From assembly GCA_963718065.1 (NCBI GenBank), contig CAVQYE010000003.1:68872-132871 (forward strand): a stretch of 64,000 nucleotides of DNA, read 5' to 3'. Position 1 is the first letter of the stretch. The number at the start of each line of letters is the position of its first letter. Below the pieces are notes generated by a model. That model was not told where the DNA came from. It worked only from the letters and a program-made list of their open reading frames with translations, and ran no database searches. Of this stretch, positions 1 through 8,133 are shown piece by piece. Source of the DNA: CAVPGP01 sp963718065. Lineage in GTDB: Bacteria; Actinomycetota; Thermoleophilia; Gaiellales; Gaiellaceae. The position numbers were made by a program, and so were the translations under genes.

Positions 1-1
1 G

Positions 2-628
2 GCGCTCTGGGCCTCGCCGGTCCTCTTCGCCGGCCTCCTTTGGACGCATTCGCGCTCCAGCGTCATCGCCTTCGCGGCCGGGCTCTGCGTGCTCGCGTGG
101 GCGAGCCGCCGGCTCTTGCCGCTCGCGCTCGCCGCGGTCACCATCGCGGCGGCGTTCTTCTTCTTCCGGGGCTACGAGGACTTCGGCCCGCAGACGAGCT
201 TCACGAAAGCGGAGCTCGTGTTCCAGGACCGGCACGGCTCCGGCAAGCCGAGCGAGAGCCACGATCCCTTCTCGGCGGGCGAGTCGTCGACGTCGAGCCA
301 CTGGCGCAACCTCCGCGACGGCGTCGAGACCGTGGTCGAGCACCCGCAGGGCTACGGCCCCGGCAATGCCGGGGTGACCGCCTTCCGCACGGGAACGGAT
401 CTCAAGGCCGGCGAGTCGACGTACACGGAGCTCGGCGTCGAGGCGGGCATCCTCGGGATGCTGCTCTTCATCGCCTGGTCGATCACGCTGGTGCGCCGCG
501 TCCTGCCGCGATCGGCGTGGCTCGGCGCCTCGTTCGTCGCGGTGCTCCTGCTCGGGATCCAGACAGACGTGATCGGCGTGCCGTGGCTCGCGTACGTGCT
601 CTGGACACTCGCGGGCGACCAGTCCTAG
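2..628 (+). CDS. O-antigen ligase/polymerase-like membrane protein, C-terminal fragment
   Basis: The reading frame is open from the first bases of the window, so the N-terminus lies outside it. The visible 208 residues show a hydrophobic segment followed by a WTHSRSS motif, two more membrane segments, an extracytoplasmic loop containing HPQGYGPGN and ESTYTELGVEAGILG, and two C-terminal membrane segments. The THSRS motif and the loop ending in a Glu-Leu-Gly-x-Glu-Ala-Gly stretch are typical of the O-antigen ligase/Wzy polymerase family, which joins or polymerises lipid-linked surface polysaccharide. An actinobacterium would use such a protein for exopolysaccharide or teichuronic-type polymers. 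The specific substrate cannot be told. Confidence 0.7.
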   Translation, partial: ALWASPVLFAGLLWTHSRSSVIAFAAGLCVLAWASRRLLPLALAAVTIAAAFFFFRGYEDFGPQTSFTKAELVFQDRHGSGKPSESHDPFSAGESSTSSHWRNLRDGVETVVEHPQGYGPGNAGVTAFRTGTDLKAGESTYTELGVEAGILGMLLFIAWSITLVRRVLPRSAWLGASFVAVLLLGIQTDVIGVPWLAYVLWTLAGDQS

Positions 629-629
629 G

Positions 630-708
630 GCCCAGGACCCTGGGCGGCACACAGGTACCTCTGTGCCGACACACAGGTACCCTGCCGCCGACACACAGGT
701 GTGTAACC
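630..708. repeat. Cluster of palindromic repeats
   Basis: Directly behind the preceding stop codon lie a 16-nt palindrome (630-645, GCCCAGG-AC-CCTGGGC), a 22-nt near-perfect palindrome centred on AGGTACCT (646-667), and two further copies of the half-site GACACACAGGT (668-689 and 690-708). The run is non-coding. It could be a terminator for the upstream gene or a REP-like intergenic repeat. The GGTACC core recalls the REP-like hairpins at 18268 and 26261, but the flanking bases differ. Confidence 0.6.
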
Positions 709-860
709 CCGGCGCGTTCGTCGTAAGCACGGCGAGCGCCACGAGGGCGCACCCGGTCCGCGGGCAGGGCTGAGCCCACCTCGCCGCAGCACCGCAGTCA
801 CGGAACGACCACCTTCTGCCCGGAGACGCGGACGTCGGGCCTCTCTCGAAGGAGGTCGTG

Positions 861-2191
861 ATGCAGATCGACATCGAGCAGGCGCGCAAGCGCGCCAAGG
901 AGCTCGTCAAGGCGGGCGGCGCCGCGAAGCTCGCCGACGCGCAGCGGGAGATTGCGCGGGGGCTCGGCTACGACAGCTGGCCCGCGCTCGTCCACGCGCT
1001 CGAGCCGCCGACGCCGGCGCGGGTCGTGGACGCCGCCTACGGGATGCCCGACCGCGCGGCCGAGATGCTCGAGCGCGTGCCGGAGCTGCGGGACGACCCG
1101 TGGGTGGCGCTCTCGCTCGCCGACACCTCGAAGATCGACGATGCCGTCAAGCCGGGCGGCCCGCTCGAGGCGCCGCCGCTCTACTACGTCGTCCGGACCC
1201 GGCTCGCCGCGGACACGAGCGCCGCCGCGCGCGATCTGCTCGCCCGCGGTGCGGATCCCAACGGCACGAGCAGCGAGGGCTGGACCTGCCTCTCGCTCGC
1301 CTGCTCGCGTGGCGACGCGCCGCTCGTCCGGGTCCTGCTCGAAGCGGGCGCCGAGCCGAACGACAACGACTCGCTCTACCACTCGATGGAGCCGGTCGAC
1401 CCGGCCTGCGTGCGGCTCCTGCTCGAGCACGGCGCCGAGCCGAACGGGACGAACTCACTCGCGCACGCACTCGACTACGACCGCATCGAGCAGGTGCGGC
1501 TTCTGCTCGACCACGGCGCCGATCCGAACGAGGTAGAGAACCTCCACCACGCGGTCTTCCGCGGTCGCAGTCCCGAAACGATCCGGTCTGCTCGTCGATC
1601 ACGGAGCCGATGTGGCACGGCGCGACGCGCACGGCCGCACCGCCTACCAGCACGCCGTCAGGCGCGGTCATGTCGAGCTGGCCGAGACGCTCGCGGGTGC
1701 TCGGGTCGCCGACCGACGTGACGCCGGGCGACGCCGCGCTCGGCGCGATCGCGCGTGGCGAAGGGGATCCGTCGGGGCTCGCGATGGACTCGGACACCGT
1801 GGGCGCCCTGATCGAGCTGGCGATGCGCGACCCGCAGACGCTCGCGCGCGTCGTCGACGCGGTCGGCCCAAACTTCAGCGCGAGCTGGGGCGGCGGCCCG
1901 CGCGGAACGCTCCTCCATCAGGCGGCCTGGCTCGGGCGCGTCGATTTCGTCGAGTTCCTGCTCGAACGCGGCGCCGAGGTCGACGAGCGCGTCGAGACCG
2001 AGTACGCGACACCGCTCGGCTGGGCCGCCGTCGGCTCGCGCTACAGCCCCGATCATCCCGGTGACAACTTCTCCGTGCCTGATGCCGACTATCGCGGCGT
2101 CGCGGAGCGGCTCGTCGCCGCCGGCGCGCGCGTGGAGCCGAAGTTCGTCGAGATGTCCGTCGGCCCGCTTGCCGACTGGCTAGAGGCCTGA
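861..2191 (+). CDS. Ankyrin-repeat protein (two frameshifts)
   Basis: The ATG at 861 has an AAGGAGG ribosome-binding site at 849-855. The N-terminus (about 45 residues, ending YDSWPALVHALE) is the helical cap seen on many bacterial ankyrin proteins. It is followed by ankyrin repeats such as LLARGADPNG, LLEAGAEPND, LLDHGADPNE and LLERGAEVDE, which form protein-binding scaffolds. The product is about 440 residues with no signal peptide. The frame changes twice. At about 1587 one extra T is likely, because removing it restores IRLLVDHGADV. A second change lies at about 1700-1710. Ankyrin similarity continues in the new frame each time, so sequencing indels are the simplest explanation. The binding partner is unknown. 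Confidence 0.75.
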
Positions 2192-2456
2192 TGTGAAACT
2201 CCGGCAGGCACGGCTGGTGTGCCAGACACGGCGCGGGTCACCCGGTTCGGGCTTGCCCGTAGCAACCACTATGCGCCGCGCCCGACCCAGCTGACCCGCT
2301 TGGTCTGGCCCATCCCCGTACCCACCCGAATTCCACATCAAGCCTCTGGCTCAACACATCGGGGGACGCCACATCTGACAACTCTTGCTACGTTGTTCGC
2401 ACGGACGGCATTTGGGTCGTCCCGTGAGGCCAAAGCGTTCTCGTTCCTCCTTCGGT
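2192..2456. other. Non-coding leader region before the helicase gene
   Basis: I see no gene between the ankyrin stop codon and the DEAD-box helicase start. The stretch is less GC-rich than its surroundings and ends in the hairpin at 2457-2485. It probably carries the helicase promoter and a long 5' leader, but I cannot assign convincing -35/-10 boxes. Confidence 0.4.
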
Positions 2457-2485
2457 GGTTTCGAGCTCGATCAGGTCTCGAAACC
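2457..2485 (+). promoter_or_regulatory. 5' leader hairpin of the helicase gene
   Basis: GGTTTCGA (2457-2464) and TCGAAACC (2478-2485) form a perfect 8-bp stem with a 13-nt loop, ten bases upstream of the AAGGAG ribosome-binding site (2495-2500) of the DEAD-box helicase. Such helicases are often cold-induced through structured leaders, so a regulatory role is possible. That role is inference only. Confidence 0.45.
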
Positions 2486-2504
2486 AGACAATCCAAGGAG
2501 TCGA

Positions 2505-3721
2505 ATGACACAGTTTTCTGCGGCTACGCCGTTGCCCTCGTCTGAGGGACCGTCCTTTGCCGGACTAGGCGTGAGTCCCGAGGTCGAGCAGTCTCTTGCA
2601 GCCCGCTCGATCAACAGCCCGTTCAAGATTCAAGAGCTCGTCGTCCCCGAGGCGCTTCGCGGCTCGGACATCCTCGCGAAGTCGCCGACCGGCTCGGGCA
2701 AGACGCTCGCGTTCGGCCTGCCGATCGTCGAGCGGACGTCACGCGACGGCAAGACGCCGTCGGCGTTGATCCTCGTGCCGACCCGCGAGCTCGCCCAGCA
2801 GGTCGCCGAAGAGCTGACGCTCGCTCGGCAAGCCGAAGGGCCTCAAGGTCGCCGTCGTCTACGGCGGCGCTCCGCTCCCGGCTCAGGCGAAGCGCGCCAA
2901 GGTCGCCCATATCGTCGTCGCCACTCCGGGCCGGCTCGGGACCTCGTCGAGCGCAAGCTCGTCAAGCTCGACGGCGTCAGCGATCGCTCGTGCTCGACGA
3001 GGCCGACCGGATGCTCGACATGGGCTTCAAGCCGCAGGTCGAGCGGATCATCCGCCGCCTGCCGGACGACCGCCAGACGATGCTCTTCTCGGCCACGCTC
3101 GACGGCGAGGTCGGCGAGCTCGCCCGCGCCTACACCGATTCGCCCGCGTACTTCGAGGCCGAGCCTGCCGGACGAGGACGGCGAGCGGTGACGTCGATCA
3201 CACGTTCGTCCGCGTCACGCACGACGACAAGGTCGACGCGCTGATCGAGCAGCTCAACGACCGACCACGGCCTGACGCTCGTCTTCGTCCGCACCAAGCG
3301 CGGCGCCGACCGGCTCGTCGCAGAAGCTCAAGCGCCAGGACGTCCAGGCCGCCGCGATGCACGGCGACATGACGCAGGGCGCCACGCGAGAAGGCGCTCG
3401 AGCGCTTCCGCAGCGGCAAGGTGCAGACGCTCGTCGCCACCGACGTCGCCGCACGCGGCCTCGACCTCGACGACATCACGCACGTGATCAACTTCGATCC
3501 GCCCGAGGACGACAAGGGCTACGTCCACCGCGTCGGCCGTACCGGCCGCGCCGGCCGCAGCGGCACCGGGATCACCTCGTGCTTCCCGAGCAGCAGGCCG
3601 ACGTCAGCCGCGTCGCCCACGATCCTCGGCCACAAAGAGCAGTTCGAGGCGCGAGGGCATGACCGTCGCCCGCCCGAAGCTCCTCTACACGAGCCGCCGC
3701 GGCCGCCGGTCGCGCTGGTAA
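2505..3721 (+). pseudogene. DEAD-box RNA helicase, broken by many frameshifts
   Basis: The ATG at 2505 follows AAGGAG with a 4-nt gap. All helicase motifs are present but spread over three frames: the Q-motif region (FKIQELVVPEAL), Walker A SPTGSGKT, motif Ia PTRELAQQ, DEAD as VLDEADRMLDMGF, SAT as MLFSATLD, motif V VATDVAARGLDL and motif VI HRVGRTGRAG. It ends with a basic tail at the TAA at 3719. At least seven frame changes lie near 2825, 2940, 2983, 3165, 3260, 3318, 3388 and 3600. No nonsense or missense decay of the motifs is seen. The enzyme would unwind RNA in cold adaptation or ribosome assembly. Either the read quality is poor here or the gene is a very young pseudogene. Confidence 0.8.
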
Positions 3722-4113
3722 CCCACTCGCACTCGTAAGCGCTGTACCCGAGCGCGGTCAGAGACTGCGCGGCACGCAAGTGCCGCCGGCTCTCGCCGCG
3801 CTCGTACTCGTTTCCGGGTGTGACCGCAGGCGCTAGCCGCGCCGCTGCTCAATGGGACCGGCCGACCAATCGCCGCGCGCAAAGCCCGTCCGGCAGTCGT
3901 CTGCGAAGCGTTTCAGTACTGCGGCGATGCGCGTCGTCCCGCCCGGCTCGGCGCCGCAGCCGTGCAGGTCACGGAAGCGGTCGGCAAGCCAGAGATCTCT
4001 GAGGTACGGCTCGATGGTGGCTCCCTTCGTCGGTTCGTCCGAACGTACCGAGAGCCCGCCGCAGGAGGTGTAACGGTTCCGTGTGAATCGGGTGACAGAG
4101 CGCCGGCGACGGC
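3722..4113. other. No recognisable gene
   Basis: About 390 nt without a supported gene. On the minus strand, at about 4075-3833, an open stretch ending GFARGDWSAGP has protein-like composition and could be the tail of a decayed gene. It has no credible start and matches no family I recognise. Confidence 0.35.
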
Positions 4114-4119
4114 TAGGCT
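4114..4119 (+). promoter_or_regulatory. -10 element (TAGGCT) of a leaderless gene
   Basis: TAGGCT fits the actinobacterial -10 consensus TAnnnT and ends 7 nt before the ATG at 4127. That spacing would put the transcription start at or next to the start codon. No ribosome-binding site is visible. Confidence 0.5.
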
Positions 4120-4126
4120 GGTCGCG

Positions 4127-4798
4127 ATGAGCCTCAGCGCCCGCAGGTTGGCGACGCTCGGTGCCCTTGCCGCCGCGTCCGCGTTCGCCGTCGCTGCCGA
4201 GGCGTTCCGCATCCGCCACACGGGCTCGTACCAGCACTGGTGGCTCGTCTGGAATCTCGGGCTCGCGTGGATCCCGTTCCTGCTGGCGCTCGTGCTCTAC
4301 GACGGCTCCCGCCGCCGCGTCTCGCCGGTGGTCCTCTGGCCGCTCGGCGCCCTCTGGCTCCTTTTCTTCCCGAACGCGCCGTACATCCTCACCGACTTCA
4401 TCCATCTCGCTCCGAACCAGGGTGTGCCGCTCTGGTTCGACGCGGCGCTGATCTCGTCGTTCGCGTTCACCGGGCTCCTGCTCGGCTACGGGTCGCTGTA
4501 TCTCGTGCAGGCGGTCGTCCGCGACGCCGTCGGTGCCGCAGCCGCGTGGGCGACCGCTTTCGCGGCGCTCGGGCTCGGCAGCATCGGCATTTACCTCGGC
4601 CGGTTCGTCCGTCTCAACAGCTGGGATGCGATGACCGACCCGGGCAGGCTCCTCGACATCGCGCGCGTGCGGCTCGAAGCGCCGCTCGGCAACCCGCAGC
4701 TGCTCGCCGTGACCGGGTTCTTCACGGCGTTCTTGACCGTCACATACCTGGCCGTCTACGGTCTCGCGGGCTTCGGCCTCGAGACCGACGGCAAGTGA
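4127..4798 (+). CDS. DUF1361 family membrane protein
   Basis: This 223-residue protein is almost entirely hydrophobic, with about seven membrane segments. It carries the family hallmarks LLFFPNAPYILTDFIHL and YLGRFVRLNSWD. Its function is unknown in all organisms I know of. The ATG at 4127 is preferred because it follows a TAGGCT -10 element by 7 nt and is preceded by a typical non-coding stretch, although the frame is open further upstream. It precedes korAB by only 44 nt, but korA has its own -10-like sequence, so co-transcription is uncertain. Confidence 0.75.
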   Translation: MSLSARRLATLGALAAASAFAVAAEAFRIRHTGSYQHWWLVWNLGLAWIPFLLALVLYDGSRRRVSPVVLWPLGALWLLFFPNAPYILTDFIHLAPNQGVPLWFDAALISSFAFTGLLLGYGSLYLVQAVVRDAVGAAAAWATAFAALGLGSIGIYLGRFVRLNSWDAMTDPGRLLDIARVRLEAPLGNPQLLAVTGFFTAFLTVTYLAVYGLAGFGLETDGK

Positions 4799-4830
4799 CC
4801 GTTTTTCGGCCGAAGCAGCATCTAGTGCGC

Positions 4831-4836
4831 TATACC
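4831..4836 (+). promoter_or_regulatory. -10-like element (TATACC) of korA
   Basis: TATACC lies 6 nt upstream of the korA ATG with no ribosome-binding site in between, which suggests a leaderless transcript. The same hexamer occurs in both directions at 36088-36099. Confidence 0.4.
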
Positions 4837-4842
4837 TAGACC

Positions 4843-6669
4843 ATGGCGATGAAGCCAGTCGAGCAGCTTGACAGCGTTGTCATCCGGTTCGCGGGGGATT
4901 CAGGCGACGGCATGCAGCTCACCGGGGGCCGCTTCACCTCGGAGACGGCGCTCCTCGGCAACGACATCTCGACGTTCCCGGACTACCCGGCCGAGATTCG
5001 CGCCCCCGCCGGCTCGCTGCCGGGCGTCTCCGGCTTCCAGCTCCACTTCGCGGACCACGACATCCTGACGCCGGGCGACCGGCCCGACGTCCTCGTCTGC
5101 ATGAACCCCGCCGCGCTGAAGACGAACCTCAACGACCTGCCCAAGGGCGGGACGCTGATCCTCGACAACGACGCCTTCTCCGACAAGAACCTGAGCCGCG
5201 CCGGCTTCGAGACGAATCCGGTCGAGGACGGCACGCTCGCCGACTACCAGCTGCACGCGGTGCCGCTGACGTCGATGACGATTGAGGCGCTGAAGGAGAT
5301 CGAGGGCGTCACGAAGCGCGAGGCCGAACGCGCCAAGAACATGTTCGCGCTCGGGCTGATGTCGTGGCTCTACGGCCGCCCCACCGAGGGGACGGTCGAC
5401 TTCCTGCGGAAGAAGTTCGCGAAGCGCCCGGAGATCGCCGAGGCGAACGTGAAGGCGTTCAACACCGGCTACGCGTTCGGCGAGACCTCCGAGGGCTTCG
5501 CCGTGCGCTACGAGGTCAAGCCTGCGGTGCAGGAGCCGGGCGTCTACCGGCAGATCACGGGCAACCAGGCGCTCTCGTATGGGCTGATCGCCGCGTCGAA
5601 GCTGTCGGGTCTCGAGCTCTTCCTCGGCGCGTACCCGATCACGCCCGCGTCGTCGATCCTCGAGGAGCTGGCGAAGCACAAGAAGTTCGGCGTCCGGACC
5701 TTCCAGGCAGAGGACGAGATCTCGGCGGCCGGTGCCGCACTCGGGGCTGCGTTCGGCGGCTCGCTGGCCGTCACGACCTCGGCCGGGCCGGGCATCGTGC
5801 TGAAGTCGGAGACGATCGGCCTCGCGGTGCAGCTCGAGCTGCCGATGGTGATCGTCGACGTGCAGCGCGCCGGCCCGTCGACCGGCATGCCGACGAAGCC
5901 GGAGCAGGGCGACCTGATGATGGTCATGTTCGGGCGCAACTCCGAGTCGCCGATCCCGGTGATCGCGGCCGGGACGCCCGGCGACTGCTTCTTCGCCGCG
6001 ATCGAGGCGGCGCGGATCGCGCTCAAGTACCGCACGCCGGTGTTCCTCCTGAGCGATGCGTACCTCGCGAACGGCGCCGAGCCGTGGCGGATCCCGGACA
6101 TCGACACGCTGCCGGACCTGCACGTCGACTTCGCGACCAACCCCGAAGGCTTCCAGCCCTACTCGCGCGACTCCGAGACGCTCGCGCGGCCGTGGGCGAT
6201 CCCCGGCACGCCCGGCCTGGAGCACCGCATCGGCGGGCTCGAGAAGGCGGACGTCACCGGCAACATCTCCTACGACCCGGAGAACCATCACCTGATGACG
6301 CAGCTCCGTGCCGCGAAGGTGGCCGGGATCGACGTGCCCGACCAGATCCTCGACCACCAGGAGGGCGCCGACCTGCTCGTACTCTCCTGGGGCGGCACGT
6401 TCGGCCCGGTGCACGCGGGCGTGCGGCGCGTCCGAGGGAACGGCCACCGGGTCGCGCACGCGCACATGCGCCATCTGAACCCGTTCCCGCGCAACCTCGG
6501 CGACCTGCTGCGCTCGTACGACAAGGTGCTGATCCCGGAGATGAACACCGGCCAGCTGCTGAAGCTCGTGCGCGCCGAGTTCCTCGTCGACGCCGCCGGC
6601 TACAACCGCATCACCGGCAAGCCGTTCCAGGCCAGCGAGATCGAGGGCGCGATCGAGGGAATGCTGTGA
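4843..6669 (+). CDS. korA: 2-oxoacid:ferredoxin oxidoreductase, alpha (fused gamma-alpha) subunit
   Basis: This 608-residue subunit forms the heterodimer that oxidatively decarboxylates 2-oxoglutarate (or the reverse) with CoA and ferredoxin. The N-terminal ~190 residues are the gamma domain (FAGDSGDGMQLTGGRF, FPDYPAEIRAPAGS). The alpha domain follows with GAYPITPASSILEELA, the pyrimidine-domain FQAEDEISAAGAALGA, and TTSAGPGIVLKSE. The length and the gamma-alpha fusion match the actinobacterial KorAB type, which can replace or supplement 2-oxoglutarate dehydrogenase. The stop overlaps the korB GTG by 4 nt. 2-oxoglutarate is the likely substrate by family; pyruvate or another 2-oxoacid is not excluded. 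Confidence 0.93.
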   Translation: MAMKPVEQLDSVVIRFAGDSGDGMQLTGGRFTSETALLGNDISTFPDYPAEIRAPAGSLPGVSGFQLHFADHDILTPGDRPDVLVCMNPAALKTNLNDLPKGGTLILDNDAFSDKNLSRAGFETNPVEDGTLADYQLHAVPLTSMTIEALKEIEGVTKREAERAKNMFALGLMSWLYGRPTEGTVDFLRKKFAKRPEIAEANVKAFNTGYAFGETSEGFAVRYEVKPAVQEPGVYRQITGNQALSYGLIAASKLSGLELFLGAYPITPASSILEELAKHKKFGVRTFQAEDEISAAGAALGAAFGGSLAVTTSAGPGIVLKSETIGLAVQLELPMVIVDVQRAGPSTGMPTKPEQGDLMMVMFGRNSESPIPVIAAGTPGDCFFAAIEAARIALKYRTPVFLLSDAYLANGAEPWRIPDIDTLPDLHVDFATNPEGFQPYSRDSETLARPWAIPGTPGLEHRIGGLEKADVTGNISYDPENHHLMTQLRAAKVAGIDVPDQILDHQEGADLLVLSWGGTFGPVHAGVRRVRGNGHRVAHAHMRHLNPFPRNLGDLLRSYDKVLIPEMNTGQLLKLVRAEFLVDAAGYNRITGKPFQASEIEGAIEGML

Positions 6670-7715
6670 GCACGGGCAACGGAGCAGACAACGGCGCAGG
6701 CAACGGGAACGGGAAGCAGCTGCTCCAGCTGACCGCGAAGGACTTCAAGTCCGACCAGGAGGTCCGCTGGTGCCCGGGCTGCGGCGACTACGCGATCCTC
6801 GCCGCGGTGCAGGGCTTCATGCCTGAGCTCGGGATCGCCAAGGAAGACATCGTATTCGTCTCCGGGATCGGCTGCGCCGCGCGATTCCCGTACTACATGG
6901 AGACCTACGGCATGCACTCGATCCACGGCCGCGCGCCGGCGATCGCGACCGGCCTCGCCGTCTCGCGCCAGGACCTCTCGGTGTGGGTCGTCACCGGCGA
7001 CGGCGATGCGCTCTCGATCGGCGGCAACCACCTGATCCACGCGCTGCGCCGCAACGTCAACATCAAGATCCTGCTCTTCAACAACATGATCTACGGGCTG
7101 ACGAAGGGTCAGTACAGCCCGACCTCGGAGCAGGGGAAGATCACCGGCTCGACGCCGTTCGGCTCGGTCGACTGGCCGTTCAACCCCGTGTCGGTGGCGC
7201 TCGGTGCCGAGGCGACGTTCGTCGCGCGGACGATCGACACCGACCGCAAGCACCTCACCGAGGTGCTGCGCCGCGCTGCGGAGCACAGGGGCGCGGCCTT
7301 CGTCGAGGTCTACCAGAACTGCAACATCTACAACGACGGCGCATTCGACTCGATCCGTGACGACAAGACGAACCGCATCTACCTGAAGCACGGCGAGCCG
7401 ATCCGCTTCGGCGCCGACGGGGAGAAGGGCGTGCGTCTTCGCGCCGACGGCGTTGCCGAGCTGTGCGACGTCGCCCAGACCGGCGAGGAGAACCTGCTCG
7501 TCCATGACGAGCACATGGAGCACCCGTCGCTTGCGTTCACGCTGTCGCGGCTCGCTCACACACCGCATGGCCCGACGCCGATCGGCGTCTTCCGCGACAT
7601 CGACCGCGCGAGCTACGACGAGCTCGTCGCGCAGCAGATCGCAACCGCGAAGGAGAAGGGCGAAGGCGAGCTCGCAGCGCTCCTCGGCGGCGGCGACACC
7701 TGGACGATCACGTAG
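6666..7715 (+). CDS. korB: 2-oxoacid:ferredoxin oxidoreductase, beta subunit
   Basis: This 349-residue TPP-binding subunit partners KorA. The GTG start at 6666 overlaps the korA stop (GTGA). A 20-residue Asn/Gly-rich linker (NGADNGAGNGNGK) precedes the family domain. The iron-sulfur cysteines appear in WCPGCGDY, GIGCAARFPYY and EVYQNCNIYND. The TPP motif is GDGDALSIGGNH followed by LLFNNMIYGLTKGQYSPTS. The C-terminal ~100 residues are the usual KorB tail. Together with KorA it supplies reduced ferredoxin or runs the oxidative TCA step. The low-complexity N-terminal extension is unusual but probably harmless. Confidence 0.93.
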   Translation: MSTGNGADNGAGNGNGKQLLQLTAKDFKSDQEVRWCPGCGDYAILAAVQGFMPELGIAKEDIVFVSGIGCAARFPYYMETYGMHSIHGRAPAIATGLAVSRQDLSVWVVTGDGDALSIGGNHLIHALRRNVNIKILLFNNMIYGLTKGQYSPTSEQGKITGSTPFGSVDWPFNPVSVALGAEATFVARTIDTDRKHLTEVLRRAAEHRGAAFVEVYQNCNIYNDGAFDSIRDDKTNRIYLKHGEPIRFGADGEKGVRLRADGVAELCDVAQTGEENLLVHDEHMEHPSLAFTLSRLAHTPHGPTPIGVFRDIDRASYDELVAQQIATAKEKGEGELAALLGGGDTWTIT

Positions 7716-7753
7716 CCGCGAAGCGCTATCTCGTCACGGGCCGGCTCCGAGGG

Positions 7754-8047
7754 TTGAAGAGCCGGATCGCGGTGCGCCGGCTGAACCTGTACCGCGTCGA
7801 CCTCGCCGCCGTGCAGAGCAAGTACCTCGGCGAGACTGAGAAGGAGCTGGCGCGGCTCTTCGATGCCGCGGAGCGCAGCGACGCAGTGCTGTTCTTCGAC
7901 GAGGCGGACGCGCTTTTTGGCGAGGACCGCACCGGCGAGGAGGCGGTCAAGTCGGATGAGGGCGCGATCGTGATCGGCACCCGGCGCGAGCCGCCTCCGG
8001 AGCGGCTGCGGGCGCTTGGCCTGGTGCGCTGGCCGCCGCGTCGCTAG
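7754..8047 (+). pseudogene. AAA+ ATPase fragment lacking Walker A
   Basis: About 97 codons (TTG start) encode SKYLGETEKELARLFDAAE and VLFFDEADALFGED. These are the region after Walker A and the Walker B motif of a CDC48/SpoVK-type AAA ATPase. There is no Walker A upstream and no sensor or arginine-finger region downstream; the sequence ends in an unrelated Arg/Pro-rich tail. It is best read as the internal remnant of a deleted ATPase gene left behind korB. Whether it is translated is unknown. Confidence 0.6.
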
Positions 8048-8133
8048 ACCGTCGTCGCCGGTGATTGCACCGGCTTGCGTTCAACCTCGCGGCACGAGAG
8101 CATCAACCCTCCAACGATGTGACAGGAGGAGAG

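Noticed and set aside
4900..6474. 524-codon open frame antisense to korA
   Set aside because: It is a GC-rich shadow: it mirrors korA, has Arg/Asp/Val-rich composition and no recognisable motif, and korA is a certain gene.
5364..7715. Continuous 783-codon frame that looks like a fusion ending in KorB
   Set aside because: The first 430 codons are an out-of-frame reading of korA. KorB begins at the GTG at 6666, which overlaps the korA stop.
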